From: Pyrinomonadaceae bacterium
GTDB lineage: Bacteria; Acidobacteriota; Blastocatellia; Pyrinomonadales; Pyrinomonadaceae
Direction: 5' to 3'
DNA length: 64,000 nt
NCBI GenBank assembly: GCA_036277115.1
Contig: DASUNM010000027.1
Coordinates: forward strand, 434,001-498,000
Shown piece by piece: positions 1 through 7,778 of the stretch. A program made the translations under genes and the position numbers. Within the stretch, counting starts at the first letter, position 1. Each line of letters begins with the position of its first letter. Under the pieces are notes generated by a model that saw only the letters and a list, made by a program, of their open reading frames with translations, made no database searches and was not told where the DNA came from.

Positions 1-2
1 CC

Positions 3-155
3 GACACGCGACTGTTTGGCAAAGAGACTTTTCAAACGCGTTGGCTGTTGCAACGTGAGCTCTCCCGGCGCGGATTCACGGTTCGCTCAGAACGACCCGA
101 CGGCACACCGCAGGCACCTGCTTTCGTGATCGCCAAGGAGTACCAGCGATGCTGA
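3..155 (+). CDS. C-terminal end of an unidentified protein (5' truncated by window edge)
   Basis: An open frame runs from the window edge to a TGA at 153-155, giving about 50 residues rich in Arg and Gln and ending in EYQRC. It overlaps the start of the next gene by 7 nt (ATGCTGA), the arrangement typical of translationally coupled genes in one operon, so it is probably the end of the previous gene in the same glycan locus. The fragment is too short to assign a family. Confidence 0.5.
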   Translation, partial: DTRLFGKETFQTRWLLQRELSRRGFTVRSERPDGTPQAPAFVIAKEYQRC

Positions 156-1180
156 AACAAGGGAAGCAAGCGGTGCTGCGTTCGCTGAAGCGTTCCGGCG
201 TGTTCACGATCGTTGACCGATCGAAGTGGCGGCGTCAGCGGCTGCTGATTCTCGGTTATCACGGAATCGCGATTTCCGACGAGCATGTATGGGATGACGG
301 GCACTTCATTGCGCAGGATGTATTTCGCCAACGCTTACAGTTGCTGAAGACATCCGGTTGCGCGGTGTTGCCGCTTGATGAGGCAATCCAACGCCTTTAC
401 GCGAACGATCTGCCGCCGCGGGCTGTGGCGCTAACTTTCGACGATGGGACGACTGATTTTTACCACCGCGCATTTCCGGTACTCAACGAATTTGGCTTTC
501 CGGTGACGCTCTATTTGACGACGTTCTACTCCGATTACCAAAAACCAATTTTCGATTTGATGATTTCCTACCTGCTCTGGAAAGGTCGAGAACAGGTCTT
601 AGATCTAAGTGGGATTACCGGCATTCGTTCGGAATCCACGCTCTCTGATAAACCCGCACGCGACGAGGTCACCGGTGAGATTCGCGCCTTTGCGCGCAGC
701 AAAGGTCTTTCGGCGGACGAAAAAGACTCGCTGGCTCGATCAATTGCCGAACAATTTAAGATCGATTATGACGCGCTGCTGGGGCAACGGAAATTACATA
801 TCCTGAGTCCCGACGAGGTTTCCGAATTGTCTGGTCAAGGTGTAGATGTTCAGCTCCACACGCACCGCCACCGCACACCGCGAAATCGCGAACTTTTTCT
901 CCGTGAGATCGAAGACAACCGGAAACGTCTGCACCAGTTAACCGGGAAAACGGCAGAGCACTTTTGCTATCCGAGCGGAGACTACGACCCGGTGTTTCTC
1001 CCCTGGTTAAAAGAAGCCGGCATCGTCTCTGCGACGACGTGCGAAACGGGTTTGGCTTCACGCGATTCCCATCCCCTGCTGCTGCCGCGGCTCCTCGACG
1101 TTTCCAGGCTCTCCCCCGTTGAGTTCGAAGGTTGGCTCACTGGTATCTCATCCGCACTTCCGACACGAGGCGGACTTTAA
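149..1180 (+). CDS. Polysaccharide deacetylase (NodB-type) family protein
   Basis: This 343-residue protein has the layout of carbohydrate esterase family 4 deacetylases, metal enzymes that remove N- or O-acetyl groups from glycans. Seen: TFDDG at about residues 96-100 (the two Asp supply the base and a metal ligand), an H-x-H pair in LHTHRHR near 236-240 (metal ligands), and FCYPSG near 271-276, the usual active-site groove motif. A basic N-terminus (residues 1-30) precedes the first strand LLILGYHG; no clear signal peptide is seen. The start overlaps the upstream ORF by 7 nt. Neighbouring glycosyltransferases and the exosortase locus downstream suggest it acts on the exopolysaccharide or its lipid-linked precursor. 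The substrate is not determinable. Confidence 0.88.
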   Translation: MLKQGKQAVLRSLKRSGVFTIVDRSKWRRQRLLILGYHGIAISDEHVWDDGHFIAQDVFRQRLQLLKTSGCAVLPLDEAIQRLYANDLPPRAVALTFDDGTTDFYHRAFPVLNEFGFPVTLYLTTFYSDYQKPIFDLMISYLLWKGREQVLDLSGITGIRSESTLSDKPARDEVTGEIRAFARSKGLSADEKDSLARSIAEQFKIDYDALLGQRKLHILSPDEVSELSGQGVDVQLHTHRHRTPRNRELFLREIEDNRKRLHQLTGKTAEHFCYPSGDYDPVFLPWLKEAGIVSATTCETGLASRDSHPLLLPRLLDVSRLSPVEFEGWLTGISSALPTRGGL

Positions 1181-1203
1181 CCCTACTCATTGGCAGGTTT
1201 CCC

Positions 1204-2952
1204 ATGAAGATAAACCGACAACGCAGAACCGAATTAGCTACAAAGATGTTCCAGCTCCTTTACGAGCATCCCGCTGGTCTGGCGATGGAAGGAATCGTCG
1301 CTCAACTGGAAGAATCAGTTCCCCTGACAGCGGCGGAACGCGGTCCACACCATGTGCAGGCGAATCGCAGCGCGTTCGAAGAGGCTCTATGGACTGGCAC
1401 GATCGCCGCGGCGAAAGCCGGTTGGTTGGAAAACAACCGCGGCCATCTTTCGCTCACGGCCGAGGGCAGGGAGGTCTTCCAGGACATCGGAGACAAGTTC
1501 ATCGCTGAGGCGGCTTCGCGTTCAATCAAGGGTCGCTTGTCCGTAACTTCACCCGACGCTTATCGGCGCGCGACCGGCTTAGTTGATCGAGTTTTGATCG
1601 AATATCGATTGGCGCGACGTGTCGGTCTGCGGCAGTTGTTGAGAAAACCAGAAAACGGCAGTAGCTGGGAGAACGTCCTGCCCATTCAAGCACCCCAGAG
1701 GTTCAGCCTGCCAGAGAATGTGAAGAATCTGGCGTCGGTGATCGATAACCTCAAGTCAACCCACGAACGTTACTTTGAGGGAGGTCACGCGATCTACATC
1801 CCGCCGCAGGTGGCCCGCCAGAGTGTCTTCGCGGAACTTCTTGAAAACTATCCGGCCGACGCCGGCATCAAGCTGATTAAGCATCCCGGTGGCGTGGACG
1901 AAAGCCACTATCTTCGCGCCGGCTTTGGCGCCGGAATTGGCGAGAGCGTGATGCAAAAGAACGTGGTTTACGACCATCGACGTTTGACCCTGGTGGCAAA
2001 CCTCCTTTTTGAGATGGGTGTCGGCGCGCGCCTTTACGATTTGATTGAGCTGAAGGCGTCGGAGTGTGTGATGACCGCCTTCATCGTTGCGCATGCCGGC
2101 GAGCGCGTTCCATCAATGGAAGAATGCGAAGCAGGCCGGCAGCGAATTGAAGAGCTTGAGCGCGAAGGTGTCTTGCGCGTGAACCTGCCTGACGGTTTCG
2201 CGGATGAAGACTTTGAGTGTCCCACTTGTAATGGTAACGCCGTCATGTCTGGTGACGGAAAATTCCATTACGTTGATTTCCAAAACTTTTTGCTCGTCAA
2301 CTATGAAAATTACCTTGAGCAAATCGCCCGTGAAGCCACCGAAAAATCTCATTTTGGAGACCGCAACGTCCTGCGCGGTGGCACTTACCTTTATCAGTCA
2401 ATCCCGGGAGTTCACCTGCCCAGCCGCCGAAAAATAGATGACCGGATGGTGGTGCTGAACGAGCTCATGAAGAAAGCCGGGTTGAGTCTTGAGAAGCGAA
2501 TGGTGCTGGATGTTGGTTGCAACATCGGCGGCATGATGGGCCAGTATCTAAAGTTGGGGGCACGCTGGTGTCATGGTTGGGATCGCGACTATGTTGTACC
2601 GCACACCGAAAAACTTTTGCGCGCGCTTGGCTGCACGCGCTTTTCCACGACTGGCGGCGACATCAATCAGGAAACCGACCTGACGCAGGTCCCCGAATTC
2701 GCGCGCGACCTGCTGGATGGCTGCGTCATTTCTTACTTAGCCGTTCGCGGCCATCTTGGTTGGCTAAAGGCGCTGGGACGAATTCCCTGGTCATTCATGA
2801 TTTATGAGGGACATGAGGATGAAACCGCGAGTGACTTTGAAGAGCACTTGAACGGACTCAGGAAGCTCGCGGATTTTCGCAGTGCTGCAATTGGCAATTA
2901 TGCCGATGGCGACAGCGACCAACGATTTGTTGCGATTCTACAAAGGCAATGA
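1204..2952 (+). CDS. Large class I SAM-dependent methyltransferase-domain protein
   Basis: With the ATG at 1204 the protein has 582 residues; the frame is open to 1132, but that start would overlap the deacetylase gene by 49 nt. The C-terminal part carries a Rossmann methyltransferase motif I (VLDVGCNIGG, about residues 434-443) followed by an acidic residue in HGWDRD. Before it sits a CPTC pair near residues 338-342 that could bind metal. The N-terminal 90 residues resemble a winged-helix fold (LSLTAEGREVF wing region) and the middle part has no recognised domain. Its position between a deacetylase and a glycosyltransferase suggests methylation of a glycan or nucleotide sugar. The combination wHTH-like plus unknown plus methyltransferase is unusual. 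Confidence 0.72.
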   Translation: MKINRQRRTELATKMFQLLYEHPAGLAMEGIVAQLEESVPLTAAERGPHHVQANRSAFEEALWTGTIAAAKAGWLENNRGHLSLTAEGREVFQDIGDKFIAEAASRSIKGRLSVTSPDAYRRATGLVDRVLIEYRLARRVGLRQLLRKPENGSSWENVLPIQAPQRFSLPENVKNLASVIDNLKSTHERYFEGGHAIYIPPQVARQSVFAELLENYPADAGIKLIKHPGGVDESHYLRAGFGAGIGESVMQKNVVYDHRRLTLVANLLFEMGVGARLYDLIELKASECVMTAFIVAHAGERVPSMEECEAGRQRIEELEREGVLRVNLPDGFADEDFECPTCNGNAVMSGDGKFHYVDFQNFLLVNYENYLEQIAREATEKSHFGDRNVLRGGTYLYQSIPGVHLPSRRKIDDRMVVLNELMKKAGLSLEKRMVLDVGCNIGGMMGQYLKLGARWCHGWDRDYVVPHTEKLLRALGCTRFSTTGGDINQETDLTQVPEFARDLLDGCVISYLAVRGHLGWLKALGRIPWSFMIYEGHEDETASDFEEHLNGLRKLADFRSAAIGNYADGDSDQRFVAILQRQ

Positions 2953-2965
2953 CTGATGTGATCGA

Positions 2966-4180
2966 ATGACGATGGCCGTTTTTGCTTCCCAGACCGCTTC
3001 AAAAACCAATGTCCTGCTGCTGCTCAACAGCTTTGAGACCGGCGGCGCAGAAGGACAGTTGGTGCTGCTCGCGCGTTTGCTAACCGATAGCGGACGTTAT
3101 CACGTGCACCTTGCGTGTTTGAGCCGCACCGGGCCCTTGCTTGCCGAAGCAGAAAAGTTGGTTGACGAAGAGATCGCGGAGTTCCCGCTCAACAGTTTTT
3201 ATGACGGGAACATGGCGAGACAGCTTCGTAAGTTTCGGACGTTCCTGCGCGAGCGCAAGATTGACGTTGTTCACACCGACGGCTTCTACACAAATATTTT
3301 CGGCGTCATCGGGGCGAAGTTGGCTGGAGTGCCGGCGCGCATCGGATTTCGAGGCGAGACCCAAACTGATGGACGGACGTCCGCACAGAATCTCGTCGAG
3401 CGCTCCGCGTTCCGTTTCGCCAGTGTGGTTCACGCAAACTCTGAAGCGGTAAAGAATTTTTTGGTTGAACAGGGCGTGCCGGCGCGGAACATCGCCGTGG
3501 TTTACAACGGGCTCGATTTTGCGCGCGTGATGCCGCCGGCGGATTTAACTCGCAACACCGCCCTGGAACTTTTCGATTTACCGCGCGAGCGAAGGTTCGT
3601 CACGATGGTCGCGAACCTGCACAATCCGGTAAAGGACTATCCGATGTTCCTGCGCGCAGCAGCTTCCGTGCGCGCAAAAGTTTCGGATGCCGCTTTTGTT
3701 GTGGCCGGCGAGGGCGAGATGCTTGAAGACCTGCGCGCACTCGCGCGAGACCTGCGAATCGAGCGTGATGTTTTCTTCATCGGCAGATGTAATCGTGTCG
3801 CTGAGCTATTGTTTGCATCCGACGTATGCGTGCTGAGTTCAAAGGCCGAAGGATTCTCGAACGCGATTCTTGAATACATGGGTGCGGCTCGCCCGGTCGT
3901 CGCCACAGATGTAGGAGGCGCGCGCGAGGCAATCGTCGAAGGTGAAAGTGGTTACCTTGTCGCCTCCGGCGATCATGAAACGATGGCAACGCGCATTACT
4001 GAGTTGCTGCAAAATTCGCAAAAGGGGAAAGCGATGGGCGAGCGTGGCCGCGGAATCGTACAGCAGAAGTTTTCATCCGAGGTTCAGCTTCAGCGAACCG
4101 CAGAGCTTTACGAGAAGTTTCTGTCAAAGAGCCTGTCGAGCTCGGTGTCAGTACCGGGAGCGGTAGCGACCGGGTGGTAG
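2966..4180 (+). CDS. Glycosyltransferase family 4 (GT-B fold)
   Basis: A 404-residue retaining-type glycosyltransferase with the N-terminal acceptor-domain signature FETGGAEGQLV near residues 22-32 and a C-terminal nucleotide-sugar domain containing EGFSNAILEYMGAARP near residue 294, the E-x7-E type motif of GT4. There is no signal peptide, so it should act at the inner face of the cytoplasmic membrane on a lipid-linked sugar. It lies 13 nt after the methyltransferase gene, so they are probably co-transcribed. Its last residues (SVPGAVATGW) and stop codon are encoded by a dispersed repeat starting at 4147, so the native C-terminus was probably a few residues after YEKFLSKS. Sugar specificity is unknown. 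Confidence 0.9.
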   Translation: MTMAVFASQTASKTNVLLLLNSFETGGAEGQLVLLARLLTDSGRYHVHLACLSRTGPLLAEAEKLVDEEIAEFPLNSFYDGNMARQLRKFRTFLRERKIDVVHTDGFYTNIFGVIGAKLAGVPARIGFRGETQTDGRTSAQNLVERSAFRFASVVHANSEAVKNFLVEQGVPARNIAVVYNGLDFARVMPPADLTRNTALELFDLPRERRFVTMVANLHNPVKDYPMFLRAAASVRAKVSDAAFVVAGEGEMLEDLRALARDLRIERDVFFIGRCNRVAELLFASDVCVLSSKAEGFSNAILEYMGAARPVVATDVGGAREAIVEGESGYLVASGDHETMATRITELLQNSQKGKAMGERGRGIVQQKFSSEVQLQRTAELYEKFLSKSLSSSVSVPGAVATGW

Positions 4181-4275
4181 CTCTCCTCTGAACCGATGTT
4201 GCAACCTGATCCGGTCGCATCCACCACCCCACGCGGGATGGCCGCACGGGGACCCGGACCGCTCCCGGTACTGAC
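4147..4275. repeat. REP-like composite palindromic repeat, copy 1
   Basis: The outer arms are inverted: GTCAGTACCGGGAGCGG at the left and its complement ending GGTACTGAC at 4275. The interior carries a CACCCC...GGGGACCC hairpin at about 4229-4257. The left arm supplies the last codons and stop of the preceding glycosyltransferase, and the ATG of the next gene follows the right arm directly. The same arms recur at 7788-7908 and 61507-61597, with diverged versions at 32906, 41000 and 44080. Confidence 0.85.
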
Positions 4276-4905
4276 ATGAAGCATCGTCGCCGCCTATTGA
4301 AGCGCGTGCTCATCACGACGCTCTGCCTCGCACTCGCCTGGCCGTTTGTCGCGTGGGCGGCCGCTAAATTTCTGCACGTCCAACAACACGTCGCGTCGGC
4401 CGATGCGATCGTCGTGCTCAGTGGCCCAGGCACCTACCTTGAACGCAATGACTGGGCGGCCAGGCTTTACCACGAACGGCGCGCGCCGCTTGTTCTCATA
4501 AGCAACGAAGGATTGTTAAGCGGATGGTCAGCGAGCGATGACCGCAACTTGTACTTCCATGAGTTGGCCTCTCGTCGTTTGCAGCAACACGGGGTTCCCG
4601 CGAAAGACCTTCGCATCGTTTCCGACATTGGCGCCGGAACTTATCAGGAGAGCGTGCGTTTGTGTGACTACGCCGCCGCTGAGAAACTCAATCGCATATT
4701 GATCGTGACCTCTGCGTATCATTCGCGCCGGGCTCGCTGGTCAATTCAACGAGCCTGTAAAGACAAGCCAATTCAAATTGGAATGGAGAGTCCGGCGCCG
4801 GGCTGGCAGACGCCCCCGCCCGCGTCCTGGTGGTGGCACAAATCGGGATGGCGATTAGTGGCTGCCGAGTACGTGAAGATGATTTATTACCGTTTGAGCT
4901 ACTAG
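4276..4905 (+). CDS. DUF218/YdcF (SanA/ElyC)-like membrane-anchored protein
   Basis: This 209-residue protein has an N-terminal hydrophobic segment (about residues 10-30, LITTLCLALAWPFVAWAA) and then a DUF218 Rossmann-like domain beginning ADAIVVLSGPG, with the conserved TYQES near residues 125-129 and ILIVTSAYHSRRA near 148-160. Relatives (ElyC, SanA, YdcF) affect envelope integrity and the handling of undecaprenyl-phosphate-linked sugars in enterobacteria, and DUF218 genes are common in exosortase loci. The start codon directly abuts a repeat element, so an upstream regulatory region of its own is not visible. Its TAG stop shares the palindrome CTAG (4902-4905) with the stop of the convergent PEP-CTERM gene. 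Confidence 0.85.
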   Translation: MKHRRRLLKRVLITTLCLALAWPFVAWAAAKFLHVQQHVASADAIVVLSGPGTYLERNDWAARLYHERRAPLVLISNEGLLSGWSASDDRNLYFHELASRRLQQHGVPAKDLRIVSDIGAGTYQESVRLCDYAAAEKLNRILIVTSAYHSRRARWSIQRACKDKPIQIGMESPAPGWQTPPPASWWWHKSGWRLVAAEYVKMIYYRLSY

Positions 4906-5501
4906 TTCGCGGGTGGCCGCGTGTTGCGCCGGCGCCTGACAGCCGCCACCACAGCCGTGAGACCTGATCCGAGTAGCAGCATTGTTCCGGGCTCCGGAAC
5001 GGGCGAGTTAACTGTGAATGTCACCCTTGTTTCCGTCCTCTCAAGCGTACCTACACCGACAAAATCGATCGTAAACGGAAAGGGTGGTGTGTCGAGACGC
5101 GTATCATCGCTGTTGTGCAGCGTAATTGATCCAGTGATGGTCGATTCGTCGAAACTGCCGCCTCCCGTAACTAATCCGGTGGGGCCAAGGCCATTGAAGG
5201 TGGCCATGGCAAGCGTGTCAAGACCGCCGCAACCGGCTGTGCTACAGATTCTGAACTCGTTCAGAGTTTGACCAAAAGCAAGGTCGCCAGTCGCACTGAG
5301 CTGGAAATTCGGCCCGGTCAGGTTAGTGGACATTATCCCTCTGGGGCTGAGATTGAGTATGACTTGACCACCGGTGAGCGTAATCGTCTCGGCCTGTGCA
5401 GGAGCGGCGAACAGAGCCGCGCCGATGAAGACCGCCATTGGTAAAAGCACAAGATCCAGACGTCTGCGCCTTGCTGGGGATTTAAAACCTATCACGTCCA
5501 C
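4902..5501 (-). CDS. PEP-CTERM sorting-signal protein (exosortase substrate)
   Basis: A 199-residue secreted protein with a signal peptide (charged MDVIGFKSPARRRR, then a hydrophobic core ending AAPAQA at about residue 37), a Thr/Gly-rich beta-like body, and a C-terminal PEP-CTERM tripartite signal: VPEPGT at about 168-173, the hydrophobic stretch MLLLGSGLTAVVAAV, then RRRRNTR. Exosortases cleave or transfer such proteins at the PEP motif. The exosortase encoded at 11099-12103 is the obvious partner. The body (one Cys pair in ICSTAGCGG) matches no family I recognise. It is transcribed away from the locus, and the 254 bp divergent region to the next gene gives room for its promoter. Confidence 0.88.
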   Translation of the reverse strand: MDVIGFKSPARRRRLDLVLLPMAVFIGAALFAAPAQAETITLTGGQVILNLSPRGIMSTNLTGPNFQLSATGDLAFGQTLNEFRICSTAGCGGLDTLAMATFNGLGPTGLVTGGGSFDESTITGSITLHNSDDTRLDTPPFPFTIDFVGVGTLERTETRVTFTVNSPVPEPGTMLLLGSGLTAVVAAVRRRRNTRPPAN

Positions 5502-5659
5502 CTCCCGTGGTTTGAGCTGGTCTGGCCGGACAAGAGTCGAATCGTTGCAGTTCTTTAGAGTTAAAAAGTTGTGATTGACGCTTGATTCCAGGAAGGGTTA
5601 TTACCGTTGGCACAATTGAGCTTAGGGCCGCCAGGCTTGCTGTTCGACGGCAAACAATT

Positions 5660-5688
5660 TTCGATTAAAGCGCTTCCCGCGGTATAAT
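5660..5688 (+). promoter_or_regulatory. Candidate sigma-70 promoter for the glycosyltransferase at 5756
   Basis: A perfect TATAAT at 5683-5688 is preceded, with a 17-nt spacer, by a weak -35 (TTCGAT, 5660-5665). It predicts a transcript start near 5695, which favours the ATG at 5756 over the GTG at 5693 as the translation start. Confidence 0.45.
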
Positions 5689-5755
5689 CTTCGTGGCATT
5701 TTCGCCGCTCGCCAAACGAGCCCCGCCGCAAAACCTCGCAACTACGGTTCACCTG

Positions 5756-6910
5756 ATGTTGAAGCAAAGCTCAAGTCCAAAGTACACACCTCCGGCTGAT
5801 GGTACGCCGGGGAAAGCTTTGCGCCGGCAGGCCGGCATTCGCATTCTCACAAATCTGGGCGCGTTGAATCAGTCTCATTGTCCTGACACACCACTCACCT
5901 TTTCCTATGTCACCGAAGACGATGACGCGAAGCAGTTCCTCGCCAACTGTATCCGTTCCGACCTCGTCATCGTGCACACTGATCCAACCAAACTCATGCT
6001 GGCTTGCGCTCTGAAATGGGTTCTTCCACTTCGCTTCAAGATCGTTTCGGTAGATCTAATTGTCCGTACCCCGAGATCCCTAAGCGGGCGAATCAAGACT
6101 TTTCTGCAGAAGATACTCTTCAAGCGCGTGCACCGATTTATTTTGTACTTCAAGGACCTGCGCGGGTGCGAGCGTCTTTACGGCATTGGCCCGGAGCGAA
6201 CCATCTACGTTCCCTTCAAGGTGAATCAATTGAGAGAGATTCAGCGCCGGCTCGCAATCGAACCGCCAGGCGATGGTGAGTACGTGATGTGCGCGGGTCG
6301 CACCATGCGTGACATCAAGACGTTCGTGGCCGCCATGAAGGGCGTTGAATGTCCCGGCATACTTCATCAGCAACCCGCAGACATGATGGCCGCCCACGGA
6401 ACTGATGTTTGGCAGGACGAGTTACCGCCGAATCTAAAGTTGGTAATTGACGACTCGTACAGTCATGAAGTGTTTCTGGACTTCATCGCGAAGGCACGCC
6501 TGATTGTCATTCCGCGATACAAGAATGATATTGGGCCGGCAGGTATTGCTACTTACCTGGTCGCGATGGCGATGAATAAGTGCGTAGTGATTAGCGAGGG
6601 TCCAGGGGTCGGCGATGTACTCACTAATGAAGCTGTGATTGTGCCGCCGGAAGACGCGGCCGCACTCGCGCAGCAGATTGCTTTACTTTGGGACGACCAC
6701 ACGCAGCGTCGCGAGATTGCTAAACGCGGCCAAAGATACGCCACGTCGGCAGGAGGCGATGATCGATTGTACGGCGACATTGTGCGAACCAGCGTGAAAA
6801 GCTTTGTTGAAGCTGGCTTCGCAAGTGTTCCTCAGGACGAGACTGCGGTTCGCCAGACCTTGCCAATAGCCGCCGCGATTGGTGTGCGGCAGACGAGTGA
6901 AGACGTGTAA
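5756..6910 (+). CDS. GT-B-like glycosyltransferase
   Basis: With the ATG at 5756 the protein has 384 residues; the frame is open from a GTG at 5693, but a TATAAT box at 5683-5688 makes that start unlikely. The C-terminal half has a GT-B donor domain: GEYVMCAGRTMRDIKTFV, a later RLIVIPRYKNDIGPAGIATYL, and a post-active-site region of the GT4/GT1 type (NKCVVISEGPGVGDVL). The N-terminal half is diverged from the GGAE-type GT4 proteins nearby. There is no signal peptide or membrane segment apart from a short hydrophobic stretch. It is convergent with, and overlaps by 79 bp, the GT2 gene on the other strand. The role is probably a step of glycan assembly; sugar and linkage are unknown. Confidence 0.78.
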   Translation: MLKQSSSPKYTPPADGTPGKALRRQAGIRILTNLGALNQSHCPDTPLTFSYVTEDDDAKQFLANCIRSDLVIVHTDPTKLMLACALKWVLPLRFKIVSVDLIVRTPRSLSGRIKTFLQKILFKRVHRFILYFKDLRGCERLYGIGPERTIYVPFKVNQLREIQRRLAIEPPGDGEYVMCAGRTMRDIKTFVAAMKGVECPGILHQQPADMMAAHGTDVWQDELPPNLKLVIDDSYSHEVFLDFIAKARLIVIPRYKNDIGPAGIATYLVAMAMNKCVVISEGPGVGDVLTNEAVIVPPEDAAALAQQIALLWDDHTQRREIAKRGQRYATSAGGDDRLYGDIVRTSVKSFVEAGFASVPQDETAVRQTLPIAAAIGVRQTSEDV

Positions 6911-7776
6911 TAGGGCAATCGCCAGGAACCGCCGACGCGAAAACGTCCGACCAGCGCGCGAGCTTCGCGCCAATTTCCCCAATAACCGAGCATACAAGCA
7001 GTCTTAAACGCGCGGATCGCCAACACGCGCGAAAGCAGCGCGCGCAGATGTGCAGGACAGTACGCGCCAATTTCTTCCGGACGATTGAGAAACGGTTCGA
7101 CAGGCCGCACACTGCGCCGCGTCTGTGCGGCGCCCGAAGCTTCAAAATGAATTAGCGCCAGTGGTTTGAGGTTCACCACGATAGCCTCGTTCAATAGAAC
7201 TTTTAAAAACAGGTGCGCATCTTCGCCGTAGGCGCAACGTTCGCGCTCATAAAAGCCGCCTAACTTGCGCAGCACCGCAGTCCGCGCAACTGTCGTGCAT
7301 GGAGTCATGTATGCGAGCAGCGCCGTAACAGATTGCGGTGCAGAGTCAGCTTTAACCCGCGTCAATCCATTCAGTAGCCCGCGCGCGCGCCAAACCTTTT
7401 CCGTTGATTCGCCACCGGGAAAAGCGGAATAGCCGGAGGTCACGGCGCCGGCGTGCGAATTCTGATCCAGCAACTCAACACTCTCGGAAAGAAATTGCGG
7501 CAGCCATTCGTCATCCGCATCAAGGAACGCGACGAACTCGCCACGGGCTTCACGGAGACCGCGGTTTCGCGCGGCTCCCGGCCCGGCATTTTCCTGCCTG
7601 ATGATGTGTAAGCGCGAATCGGTGAACTTCTCAACGATCCTCAGTCCGCCGTCAGTCGAACCGTCATCGATAACGATAATTTCAAAATCGGCAAACGTCT
7701 GGGCCGCGACGGAGCGCAGGGCCCGCTCGATGAACGGCGCTTTGTTGAAGAGCGGAATGATGACGGAGACGCGCAT
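6832..7776 (-). CDS. Glycosyltransferase family 2 (GT-A fold)
   Basis: A 314-residue protein starting MRVSVIIPLFNKAPFIERAL, the classic GT2 N-terminus. The UDP-sugar-binding Asp pair is in VIDDGST (residues 37-39), and the DxD-type metal site is FLDADDEW (residues 86-89). GPGAARNRG at about 65-73 is also conserved in the family. These inverting enzymes use nucleotide sugars at the cytoplasmic face of the membrane. It lies 2 nt after the stop of the upstream GT4 gene (7779-9053), so the two form a minus-strand operon. Its 3' end overlaps the convergent glycosyltransferase gene by 79 bp, an unusually long antiparallel overlap. Confidence 0.92.
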   Translation of the reverse strand: MRVSVIIPLFNKAPFIERALRSVAAQTFADFEIIVIDDGSTDGGLRIVEKFTDSRLHIIRQENAGPGAARNRGLREARGEFVAFLDADDEWLPQFLSESVELLDQNSHAGAVTSGYSAFPGGESTEKVWRARGLLNGLTRVKADSAPQSVTALLAYMTPCTTVARTAVLRKLGGFYERERCAYGEDAHLFLKVLLNEAIVVNLKPLALIHFEASGAAQTRRSVRPVEPFLNRPEEIGAYCPAHLRALLSRVLAIRAFKTACMLGYWGNWREARALVGRFRVGGSWRLPYYTSSLVCRTPIAAAIGKVWRTAVSS

Positions 7777-7778
7777 TG

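Noticed and set aside
1132..1203. Longer N-terminus of the methyltransferase gene
   Set aside because: It would overlap the deacetylase gene by 49 nt and adds no conserved residues.
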